Positions 54,710 to 61,456 of a DNA stretch of 61,456 nucleotides are shown one piece after another. A model generated the notes under the pieces. The model searched no databases and was not told the origin of the DNA. It worked only from the letters and a program-made list of their open reading frames with translations. Every line of letters begins with the position of its first letter. Within the stretch, counting starts at the first letter, position 1. This DNA comes from Oceaniglobus roseus (lineage in GTDB: Bacteria; Pseudomonadota; Alphaproteobacteria; Rhodobacterales; Rhodobacteraceae), in assembly GCF_002869745.1 (NCBI RefSeq), contig NZ_PNOS01000032.1, positions 1 to 61,456 on the forward strand. Direction: 5' to 3'. The position numbers were made by a program, and so were the translations under genes.

Positions 54710-56431
54710 ATGCATGACGATCTTTCCTCCGACCCCGCCGGGGATGCCGTCGGCGACGCGCCCGGAGCGCGCGCGGTGCCCTGGTGGCAGACCGCCACGG
54801 GATACCAGGTCTACCCTCGCAGCTTCTGCGATTCGGACGGCGACGGCATCGGCGACATTCCCGGGATCACCTCGAAGCTCGATCACCTCGCCGATCTCGG
54901 GATCGGCTTCATCTGGCTCTCACCCGTCTATGCCTCGCCCATGGCCGACAACGGATACGACATCGCCGACTACCGCGCCATCGCGCCGGAGTTCGGCACG
55001 CTCGACGATTTCGACCGGCTGGTGGCCGAGGCGAAGGCGCGGGGCATCGGCATCGTCATGGACCTGGTGGTGAACCACTCGTCGTCCGAGCACGCCTGGT
55101 TCCGCTCGGCCTGCCAGGGCCGCGACGCGCCGTTCCACGACTACTACATCTGGCGCGACCCGGCCCCCGACGGCGGACCGCCCGACGGTCGCCGCGCGGC
55201 CTTCGGCGGCTCGGCCTGGAGCTTCGTGGCCGAGGTAGGGCAGTATTACCTGCATCTCTTCAGCCCCGCCCAGCCCGACCTCAACTGGCAGAACCCCGGC
55301 CTGAGGGCCGAGATCTGGGACATGATGCGCTGGTGGCTGGCCCGCGGGATCGCGGGATTCCGGATGGATGTCATCAGCCTGATCGGCAAGGACGTGGACG
55401 GCGGCATCGACGAGGAGGGGCCATATCTGCACGGCTTCCTGCAGGAGATGCACCGCGAGGTGCTGGCGGGGCGCGATCTTGTCAGCATCGGCGAAAGCTG
55501 GTCCGTCAGCCCCGAGACGGCGCTGATGTACTGCGGGCGCGACCGCCACGAGCTCGACATGGTGTTCCAGTTCGCCCACGTGAAGGAGGGCTGGGATCCG
55601 GTCCACGGCAAGTTCCGCCCGAAACCCTTCGACCTCGTCGCCTTCAAGCGGGTGATGTTCGACTGGCAGGCGGTGATGACCAACGACGGCTGGAACTCGC
55701 TGTTCCTGACCAACCACGACCTGCCGCGGCAGGTGTCGAAATACGGCGACGACGGGGAATACCGCGTGCGCTCGGCCAAGGCGCTGGCGACGCTCCTGCA
55801 CCTGATGAAGGGCACGCCCTTCGTCTACCAAGGTGAGGAGATCGGGATGACCAACGCCACATTCACCGCGATCTCGCAGTTCCGCGACCTCGAGATCCTG
55901 GGCCACCATGCCGAATCCGTCGCCGCGGGGATGAGCGAGGCGGAGTTCATCGCCGGGGCCAACGTCAACGGCCGCGACAACACCCGCACGCCGATGCAGT
56001 GGACGGATGCACCCGGCGCGGGCTTCACCGCGGGCACGCCCTGGATCGACATCAACGACAACCACGTCAGGATCAACGTGGCCGCCGACCGGGCCGACCC
56101 CGACGGCGTCTTTGCCCATTACCGCCGCCTGATCGCGCTGCGCCGCGAGAAGCGGGTGATCAGCCACGGCGCGCTCACCCCCTGGCACGAGCCGCATCCG
56201 CAGGTCATGGTCTATACCCGAGACCTCGACGGCGAGCGGGTGACGATGATCGCCAACGTCTCGGGCGAGGAGGTGCGCTTCGCCCCCGACCCGGCGCTGG
56301 TCGCGCAGGGCGTCTGCCTGGTCCACAACGTCGCCCCCCGGGACGCCGTGACCTCCGACCTGGCGCTGGCCCCGTGGGAGGCCTTCGCGCTGCTCTCCCG
56401 CGCCGACGGAACGACGCCGCTCGCCGCTTGA
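54710..56431 (+). CDS. alpha-glucosidase / oligo-1,6-glucosidase (GH13)
   Basis: A 573-residue cytoplasmic GH13 hydrolase. The TIM-barrel entrance is YQVYPRSFCDSDGDGIGDIPGI. Catalytic residues are Asp220 (GFRMDV, nucleophile), Glu262 (SIGESW, acid/base) and Asp337 (FLTNHD), with region I DLVVNHSS. It cleaves alpha-glucosidic bonds of small oligosaccharides, but no maltose or trehalose transporter is near. The start is uncertain: ATGs at 54680 and 54710 are in frame, and similarity begins only at VPWWQT, about residue 23. Its stop overlaps an FNR box that serves the next gene. Confidence 0.87.
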   Translation: MHDDLSSDPAGDAVGDAPGARAVPWWQTATGYQVYPRSFCDSDGDGIGDIPGITSKLDHLADLGIGFIWLSPVYASPMADNGYDIADYRAIAPEFGTLDDFDRLVAEAKARGIGIVMDLVVNHSSSEHAWFRSACQGRDAPFHDYYIWRDPAPDGGPPDGRRAAFGGSAWSFVAEVGQYYLHLFSPAQPDLNWQNPGLRAEIWDMMRWWLARGIAGFRMDVISLIGKDVDGGIDEEGPYLHGFLQEMHREVLAGRDLVSIGESWSVSPETALMYCGRDRHELDMVFQFAHVKEGWDPVHGKFRPKPFDLVAFKRVMFDWQAVMTNDGWNSLFLTNHDLPRQVSKYGDDGEYRVRSAKALATLLHLMKGTPFVYQGEEIGMTNATFTAISQFRDLEILGHHAESVAAGMSEAEFIAGANVNGRDNTRTPMQWTDAPGAGFTAGTPWIDINDNHVRINVAADRADPDGVFAHYRRLIALRREKRVISHGALTPWHEPHPQVMVYTRDLDGERVTMIANVSGEEVRFAPDPALVAQGVCLVHNVAPRDAVTSDLALAPWEAFALLSRADGTTPLAA

Positions 56432-56441
56432 CCCAGATCAA
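56428..56441 (+). promoter_or_regulatory. FNR/FnrL box upstream of the universal stress gene
   Basis: TTGACCCAGATCAA, a symmetric match to the FNR consensus TTGAY-N4-RTCAA. Its centre is 60 bp before the usp ATG, compatible with class II activation. It overlaps the TGA of the alpha-glucosidase gene. The regulator gene fnrL lies immediately beyond usp. Confidence 0.8.
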
Positions 56442-56494
56442 TGCGCCGCCCCGCTGTGCCATGACATTTGGCGCATCCGCTGATGAGGTGCCCG

Positions 56495-57337
56495 ATGCCG
56501 TTCCCGTCCCTGTCCACGATCCTGCTCGGCGCCGGCGCGCGAAGCACCCTCGGCAGCGCTGCGGCCTGTGCCGCGGCCTGGAAGGCGCGACTGGACGTCG
56601 TCTGGATCGAACCGCTGAGGATCGAGGCCGATATCGTCGTTCCGGGCTACGGCGGCGCGATGCCCGTGCTCGGGGCCAGCTTCTCGGCCGCGTCCGAGCG
56701 CGAGGTCGAACTGGCCCTCGACCATGCCCAGGCGGTGGTGCAGGACATGCTGGAGGACGCGGATTTCGGCTGGAGCTTCCAGGGGCTGAGCGGCGAGCTG
56801 CTGCCGACGATGCGCGCCGCGGTCCGCTCGGCCCTCTACGCCGACCTGCTCGTGATCGAGCTTGGCGGGACCGCGCGGCCGGAGGCGGCGACCCTTGCCG
56901 AGGCGGCTCTGTTCGGCGCGCGCGTGCCGGTTCTGGCGCTTCCGGCGCTGCCCGAGCCGCGGTTCGGGCGCATCGTCATCGCCTGGGACGGCAGCGCCCA
57001 GTCGCTCGCGGCGGTGCGCGCGGCGCTGCCGCTGCTGAAGGCGGCGGCGGACGTGCGGCTGGTGCAGGTGGATGCGGCGGCCGGGTCGGACGGCGCGCCG
57101 CCGTCGGCCGGGGTGGTGCGGATGCTGTCGGCCCACGGCGTCGCCGCCTCGGTCTTCGAGCGCCGCTCGCAGGGGCGCAGCATCGCCGTTACGCTGGCGG
57201 ACTATGTCGGGGACAGCGCGGCGGACCTGCTGGTGATGGGCGCCTACGGCCATTCCCGGCTGCGCGAACAGATCCTCGGCGGCGTGACCCGCGACATGCT
57301 GCGGCAGACCGGCGTGTCGCTGTTCCTGGCCCGCTGA
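56495..57337 (+). CDS. universal stress protein, double UspA-like
   Basis: A 280-residue protein of two UspA-like halves. The C-terminal half is intact with the start FGRIVIAWDGSAQSLAAV and the ATP-binding loop GAYGHSRLREQILGGVTRDML (G-x2-G-x9-G-S/T type). The N-terminal half is degenerate. The ATG at 56495 has GAGG 6 bases upstream and is preferred over the ATG four codons before. The FNR box upstream suggests induction when oxygen falls, as for other UspA genes in Rhodobacter. It converges with fnrL, the stops being 3 bases apart. Confidence 0.87.
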   Translation: MPFPSLSTILLGAGARSTLGSAAACAAAWKARLDVVWIEPLRIEADIVVPGYGGAMPVLGASFSAASEREVELALDHAQAVVQDMLEDADFGWSFQGLSGELLPTMRAAVRSALYADLLVIELGGTARPEAATLAEAALFGARVPVLALPALPEPRFGRIVIAWDGSAQSLAAVRAALPLLKAAADVRLVQVDAAAGSDGAPPSAGVVRMLSAHGVAASVFERRSQGRSIAVTLADYVGDSAADLLVMGAYGHSRLREQILGGVTRDMLRQTGVSLFLAR

Positions 57338-57340
57338 GGG

Positions 57341-58069
57341 TCAGTCGTCCGGATCGGCGCCCGCCGCCTCGAGCAGGCGGGAGAAGTCCGGGATCGCGAT
57401 GGTCCGGTTGTTCTCCAGCGCGATGATGCCTTCCTTGCGCAGGCCGGTCATCTGGCGGCTCACCGTCTCGATGGTCAGGCCCAGGTGATCGGCGATCTCG
57501 GCCCGGGTCAGCGGCAGCTGCACCTCGACCGCGCCGCTCAGGGGTGCCGATTTCGTCTGCGCCCGCTGCCGCCGCGCGAGGCTGGCAAGGAACGACGCCA
57601 CCCGCTCGCGCGCCGTGCCGCGGCCCAGCGTCACCGCAAGGTCCTGCGCCGCCTCCAGTTCGTCCAGCGTCATCTCCAGCAGCCGCGAGGTCAGGCTGGG
57701 GGTGTCGGCCAGCAGCTGCTCGAAGCGCTTGCGCTCGAACCGGCAGAGGGTCACCTCGCTCAGCGCGACGATGTCGAATGTCGCGCGCGTGCGCCCCGGC
57801 CGCCCGATGAAGTCCGACGGCAGCAGCAGGCCCACGGTCTGCCGCCGCCCGTCCTCGAACCCCTTCGAGATCGTGGCGCAGCCGGCCACCAGCGACGACA
57901 GGTGTTCGAGCGGCTCGCCGGCCCGCGCCAGGTAGGTGCCCGCGGGATAGCTGCGGTAGGATTTCACCTGCTGCAGGATCGCCAGCGACGCGCCGTCGGC
58001 CGAGGCGCAGACGGCCGAGTGGCGAATCGGGCAGGCGCGGCAATCGGCGGGGATCAGGGGCAGGTTCAT
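57341..58069 (-). CDS. fnrL: oxygen-responsive Crp/Fnr regulator FnrL
   Basis: A 242-residue regulator. Four likely cluster ligands are present: Cys10, Cys13, Cys21 (CxxCx7C) and Cys109 in EVTLCRFERK, so it should carry an oxygen-labile 4Fe-4S cluster. The HTH contains the Glu-Ser-Arg recognition residues in ADHLGLTIETVSRQMTGLRKEG. In Rhodobacter FnrL activates anaerobic respiration, heme and photosynthesis genes and binds TTGAT-N4-ATCAA; one such box is at 56428, next to usp. No convincing FNR box was seen upstream of fnrL itself. Confidence 0.93.
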   Translation of the reverse strand: MNLPLIPADCRACPIRHSAVCASADGASLAILQQVKSYRSYPAGTYLARAGEPLEHLSSLVAGCATISKGFEDGRRQTVGLLLPSDFIGRPGRTRATFDIVALSEVTLCRFERKRFEQLLADTPSLTSRLLEMTLDELEAAQDLAVTLGRGTARERVASFLASLARRQRAQTKSAPLSGAVEVQLPLTRAEIADHLGLTIETVSRQMTGLRKEGIIALENNRTIAIPDFSRLLEAAGADPDD

Positions 58070-58353
58070 CGGGGCACGGGCCTTGTCCGGGGGCGGTGCG
58101 GGTCTTCCGGTGTCAGGGTGCCACGGGGGCGCGGCCGGTTCAAGGGACCGCCGATGCGGTGCGCCGCCTCGTCAGCGGTCGCGCGCGCGATCGCGCGCGA
58201 CAAGGGCATGTATTCCATCGCGAATATCGCCCAGGGCGCCCGGCAGCTTGACCGGCGGCGTCGTCATGTATAGGCAAATTGCGGGCGAGGCTCCCGATCC
58301 GGGGGCGAAGCGCCGTGCCGTCCTACGGCACCGGCCGGAAACGGAGCGTCGAG

Positions 58354-59100
58354 GTGATCCGCAACCGCGCGAGCGAGACCCTGCATGCCAGGATCAAGAA
58401 GCGCCTTCTCGACAACATCGTCGGCGGCACCTGGAAGCCGGGCGCGCAGGTGCCGATCGAGACCGAACTTGCCGCAAGCTTCGGCGTGTCGCGGATGACG
58501 ATGAACAAGGTGCTGACGCAGCTGTCCAACGAAGGGTACATCACCCGTCACAAGAAGCGCGGCACATTCGTCGCGCGGCCCCGCTCGCAATCCGCCGTCA
58601 TGGAGATCGCCAGCATCCGCGAGGAGGTCGCCGCGCTGGGCGAACGCCATCGCTGGTCGCTGCTCGAACGTGCGGTGCGCCCTCTCGGACCCGAGGAGCG
58701 GGCGCTGCTGAACCCGATGGTCGATGCCGCCGCGGACCGGCTGGTGGTGGTGCGCGGCGTGCACTTTTCCGGCGAGGTTCCGTTCTGCCACGAGACCCGG
58801 GCGATCAACCCGCGGGCCTGTCCGGCGGCGCTGGAGCAGGATTTCGAGACGGTGGAGCCCGGCCAGTGGCTGCTCGACACCGTGCCATGGATCACGGCGC
58901 AGCATACCATCCGCGCGATCAACGCCAGCCGGGCCGAGGCGCGGGTGCTGGCGCTGGACGACGGGCAGGCCTGTCTCGAGATCCTGCGCCAGACCCGCAC
59001 CAGTGCCGACTGGGTGACGACGGCGCGGCTGCTCTACAGCGGCGAGGCGCACCAGCTCGTCGCCCAGTTCGGACCCGGCGGGAGAGGGAACGCGCCATGA
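58354..59100 (+). CDS. GntR-family regulator, HutC type
   Basis: A 248-residue regulator with a GntR winged-helix domain (ETLHARIKKRLLDNIVGGTWKPGAQVPIETELAASFGVSRMTMNKVLTQLSNEGYI is its layout, about residues 7-60) and a UTRA effector domain. It most resembles histidine-utilisation repressors. A GTG at 58354 with GGAG 7 bases upstream is preferred; the frame is open to 58279. No hut genes are in the window, so the true target may be elsewhere. The A/T-rich CATGTATAGGCAAATT at about 58264-58279 might be its operator. Confidence 0.75.
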   Translation: MIRNRASETLHARIKKRLLDNIVGGTWKPGAQVPIETELAASFGVSRMTMNKVLTQLSNEGYITRHKKRGTFVARPRSQSAVMEIASIREEVAALGERHRWSLLERAVRPLGPEERALLNPMVDAAADRLVVVRGVHFSGEVPFCHETRAINPRACPAALEQDFETVEPGQWLLDTVPWITAQHTIRAINASRAEARVLALDDGQACLEILRQTRTSADWVTTARLLYSGEAHQLVAQFGPGGRGNAP

Positions 59101-59198
59101 TCGACGGGGCGCCCGGCCGCCTTGCGCAAGCCGCGGCGCCCTGCATGGCGAATGACGGGAACCGGCCGGGCCGGAAGCGGCGGTGAATGCTGTCGGGA

Positions 59199-59283
59199 TG
59201 GTGCGGGTGAAGGGACTCGAACCCCCACGCCTTGCGGCGCCAGAACCTAAATCTGGTGCGTCTACCAGTTCCGCCACACCCGC
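59199..59283 (-). tRNA. tRNA-Leu (TAG)
   Basis: An 85-nt class II tRNA with a long variable arm. The acceptor stem is GCGGGTG/CACCCGC, the anticodon stem-loop CCAGA-TTTAGGT-TCTGG gives anticodon TAG, the T-arm is GGGGG-TTCGAGT-CCCTT-like, and the CCA end is encoded. It reads CUA codons, and others by wobble. Confidence 0.95.
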
Positions 59284-59436
59284 AGGACCGCCGCCTGCTT
59301 AGCAAAGCCGCCCCGGCGACGCGAGGGCGAAAATGCGTCCCCTCGGGGTCGATGCCGCGGAATTCCCCGGCCTCGCCCTTTTCCGGCCGCATTTGCCGCC
59401 AAGGATCGGGGCAGTCCAGAGATGAGGCGACCGACC

Positions 59437-59901
59437 ATGATCACCGAGACGCACGCGCCCGCCGCCCCCGCCGCCACCCTGTCCGGGACCGGCTTTGCCG
59501 CTGGCACCGAGGTGATGACGATGACCGGCCCTGTGCCCGTCGAGGCGCTGAAGGTCGGCGACCGCCTGATCACCCGCGACGGCATGCGCCCGGTCCGCGC
59601 GATCCGGCTCCGCATCCTGCGCGGTGTCCGCCCCTGCCGGATCAGCCAGAACGCCCTGGGCAACGCCCGCCCCGAGCGCGACATCACCGTCGCGCCCGAT
59701 CAGCCGATCCTGCTGCGCGACTGGCGCGCCCGCGCGCTGTACGGACAGGGCACCGCGATGGTCGCGGCGTCGCGGCTGGTCGACGGCGTCTATATCTCGC
59801 GCGCGGCCGCGCCCGTGGACCTCGAGGTGCATGTGCTCGACCTCGGCACGGACCAGGTGATCTACGCCGACGGCCTCGAATTCGGCGTTTCCGCCCTCTG
59901 A
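59437..59901 (+). CDS. Hint-domain-like protein lacking the catalytic Cys, copy 1
   Basis: A 154-residue protein consisting almost only of a Hint (hedgehog/intein) module: FAAGTEVMTMTGPVPVEALKVGDRLITRDG is the A-block layout, followed by DITVAPDQPILLRDWRA and VHVLDLGTDQVIYADGLEF. The residue normally Cys before F-x-x-G-T is Gly, and the later QH pair is DQ, so it should be unable to splice or cleave. The ATG at 59437 has GAGG upstream; an ATG five codons earlier is possible. A paralogue follows after 108 bases. Confidence 0.75.
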   Translation: MITETHAPAAPAATLSGTGFAAGTEVMTMTGPVPVEALKVGDRLITRDGMRPVRAIRLRILRGVRPCRISQNALGNARPERDITVAPDQPILLRDWRARALYGQGTAMVAASRLVDGVYISRAAAPVDLEVHVLDLGTDQVIYADGLEFGVSAL

Positions 59902-60009
59902 GGCCCTCCTCCGACCCCGCATCCGCCGTGCCTTTCCGCCTCCGTTAAGCCTTTGTTGCCGGATCCTGCGGCAAAACGGGACGACGAGGCAGCGGAAGGG
60001 CGGTTTGTC

Positions 60010-60486
60010 ATGGAAGCGGACGCGATCCTCGCGCCGGTACGGGAGTGGTGCGCCCAGGCGGCGCACCGGGACATCGGCCTTGGCGCCGGCGTTCGGGTGA
60101 TGACGCTGCGCGGTGCGGTTGCCGTCGAACGGCTGGTGCCGGGTGACCGCGTCGTGACCCGGCGCGGCGCGCGCCGACTGCTGGCGGTAAGGACCGCCCG
60201 GCTGACCGATATGCGGCCCTGCATCCTCGGCGGCGACGTCCCGCGCCCCGGTTGGCCCGCTGCTACGCTGCAGGTCGCGCCCGGCCAGCCGATCCTCCTG
60301 CGCGACTGGCGGGCGCGCGCGCTTTTCGGCCAGGGCAGCGCCATGGTGCCCGCCGCCCTGCTGGCCGATGGCCTGGCGATCCGCCGGGCCGGGCGTGCGC
60401 GGACGATGACCGTCCATCGCCTCGACCTCGGGGAGGACGCGGTGGTGCTGGCGGTGGGGCTGGAGTTCGGCGTGCCGCGGCCCTGA
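60010..60486 (+). CDS. Hint-domain-like protein lacking the catalytic Cys, copy 2
   Basis: A 158-residue paralogue of the previous gene, sharing VRVMTLRGAVAVERLVPGDRVVTR, VAPGQPILLRDWRARALFGQGSAMV and VGLEFGV. Again there is no Cys at the splice position (IGLGAGVRV) and no His in the QH position. Gene duplication followed by divergence is likely; identity is highest in the central block. Start at 60010 is an ATG with GGAAGGG upstream. Role unknown, perhaps a structural or binding use of the fold. Confidence 0.75.
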   Translation: MEADAILAPVREWCAQAAHRDIGLGAGVRVMTLRGAVAVERLVPGDRVVTRRGARRLLAVRTARLTDMRPCILGGDVPRPGWPAATLQVAPGQPILLRDWRARALFGQGSAMVPAALLADGLAIRRAGRARTMTVHRLDLGEDAVVLAVGLEFGVPRP

Positions 60487-60501
60487 CGGCGCGCCTCCGG
60501 T

Positions 60502-61456
60502 TCAGGTGCCGGACAGGGCCTTCAGGGCCGCCGAGACGGGGGCGAGGGTGACGGTGGCCGCGCGATTGCCGAGGGTCCACTCCAGCAGCGCCCCCAGCGT
60601 CTCGGGCCGGTTGCGGCCGACGAGGATCACCGCCTCTTCCTGGCGGGCGCGGAAGGCCGCCTGGTCGAGGAACCGCTTGACCGCCCGCAGATCCTGCCCC
60701 TCGGCGTCGATCTGGCGGAACACCAGCGCGGCGGGCACGCCCGCACGCCCGGCCACCTGCTGCCCGGCGTTCAGACCGCTCGGGAAGGACACCAGCCCGT
60801 GGCCGGTGCGCGACAGTTCCGACACGACCTCGGCCATGGCGTCGCGATTGGTCTGCAACTCGCCGTCCGGGCGGTCGATCAGCGCGGCGGCCACCGGGAC
60901 CGTCGCGAGGTTGCTTTCCAGAGCCACCGCCGTGTCGGTCGCCGTCGCGCCTTCGGGAAGGGTCGGGATCACCAGCACCTCCTTGCCCTGGGCGCGGTAG
61001 GCCTCGGCGCGGGCGGCGGCGTCGGGCAGCGTGGGGTCGACCGCGATGCTGACGGGCAGCGGCAGTTCGATCAGCGGACCGCCCCCGTCCAGCAGCACCA
61101 CGGCCACCAGCGGCTTGCCCTCGGGGTTCTCGAAGGGTTCGCCGTTGCGCGTCAGGGCATCGTCCACCGCCGCGTCCGCCCCGCTTTCGCCAAGGGGGGC
61201 GACCGCGGCGGGCGCGCCGATCTGGGGCAGGCGGCGGACCACGACATCGCCGCCCGCGATCTGTGCGGGCAGCGTTCCGGCCCCCTCCGGTGCCGAATCC
61301 GTCGCCAGGGTTCCCGTCGCGGCGGGGTCGCGCACCTGCGGCAGCGGCGCGGGCAGCGGTGCCGGGGCATCGGCCGCGATCTCGGGCAGGCGCGGGATGT
61401 CCGAGGGCGGCAGCGGCGCCGCCACCTCCGCGCGCTCCGGCGCCTCGGCCTCCGGC
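60502..61456 (-). CDS. divergent polysaccharide deacetylase family protein, C-terminal part
   Basis: The last ~317 codons of a longer protein whose start lies beyond the window end. The N-terminal visible part is Pro/Ala-rich, as in an exported, flexible linker. From about 210 codons before the stop a family-specific domain is visible (PLPVSIAVDPTLPDAAARAEAYRAQGKEVLVIP, GLVSFPSGLNAGQQ, VILVGRNRPETLGALLEW). This YibQ-like group is related to polysaccharide deacetylases but usually has altered catalytic residues. It converges with the second Hint gene, 15 bases apart. Confidence 0.8.
   Translation of the reverse strand, partial: PEAEAPERAEVAAPLPPSDIPRLPEIAADAPAPLPAPLPQVRDPAATGTLATDSAPEGAGTLPAQIAGGDVVVRRLPQIGAPAAVAPLGESGADAAVDDALTRNGEPFENPEGKPLVAVVLLDGGGPLIELPLPVSIAVDPTLPDAAARAEAYRAQGKEVLVIPTLPEGATATDTAVALESNLATVPVAAALIDRPDGELQTNRDAMAEVVSELSRTGHGLVSFPSGLNAGQQVAGRAGVPAALVFRQIDAEGQDLRAVKRFLDQAAFRARQEEAVILVGRNRPETLGALLEWTLGNRAATVTLAPVSAALKALSGT

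Noticed and set aside
58264-58279. CATGTATAGGCAAATT as an operator for the HutC-type regulator
   Set aside because: Only weak symmetry and no second copy; mentioned with the gene but not listed as a site.

Overview
The window is a high-GC chromosomal segment from an alphaproteobacterium, most likely a Rhodobacterales member (Rhodobacter/Paracoccus/Roseobacter group). The main reasons are an FnrL-type oxygen regulator with a CxxCx7C cluster motif, an RpoH2-type heat-shock sigma factor behind an RpoE-like TGATCC promoter, an ALDH16-type double aldehyde dehydrogenase beside deoC, DUF1523 and DUF817 proteins, Hint-domain proteins, a divergent polysaccharide deacetylase, and an initiator tRNA of alphaproteobacterial type. 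No phage, insertion sequence, CRISPR array or replication origin was seen.

Layout. 1-1114: a low-complexity edge and two small membrane proteins. 1142-9461 (minus strand): a sugar uptake and catabolism operon with two TIM-barrel isomerases, a Gfo/Idh/MocA oxidoreductase, an RbsA/RbsC-type ABC transporter and a cupin. It is divergent from a LacI-type regulator (9582-10583), with two identical operator palindromes between them. 10771-14768: a four-gene polyamine/iron-type ABC importer. 15197-27814: mostly housekeeping genes (initiator tRNA, esterase, glyA, NAD kinase, desaturase, ALDH16 with deoC, rpe) plus an intergenic degenerate repeat at 20.7 kb.

27.8-33.2 kb is a decayed accessory segment. 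It holds a 5'-truncated operon gene abutting a truncated histidine kinase with an in-frame stop, an intact LysE exporter, an intact secreted caspase-like protease, and then remains of a solenoid-like gene and a CHAT-protease gene that has lost its catalytic Cys region. 33.3-39.3 kb is a complete Mrp (Mnh/Pha) cation/proton antiporter operon, mrpABCDEFG. It has three oddities: an ATA codon where mrpA should start, a 41-codon ORF coupled at both ends between mrpA and mrpB, and a long G/C homopolymer tract between mrpB and mrpC. It is followed by a sensor kinase whose membrane domain carries the Asp/Cys/His residues of the ethylene-receptor fold.

40.7-61.4 kb is mostly core genes: murJ-glnD-lppC, rsmI-yraN-gshB, comM, a GST, cobU with a histidine phosphatase, rpoH2, coaBC, an alpha-glucosidase, a universal stress protein behind a good FNR box, fnrL itself, a HutC-type regulator, tRNA-Leu(UAG), two adjacent Hint-like proteins that both lack the catalytic Cys, and the C-terminal part of a polysaccharide deacetylase that runs off the end.

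Functional assignments rest on motif and family recognition by eye. No database search was run. Substrates of both ABC transporters and of the caspase-like protein are unresolved.
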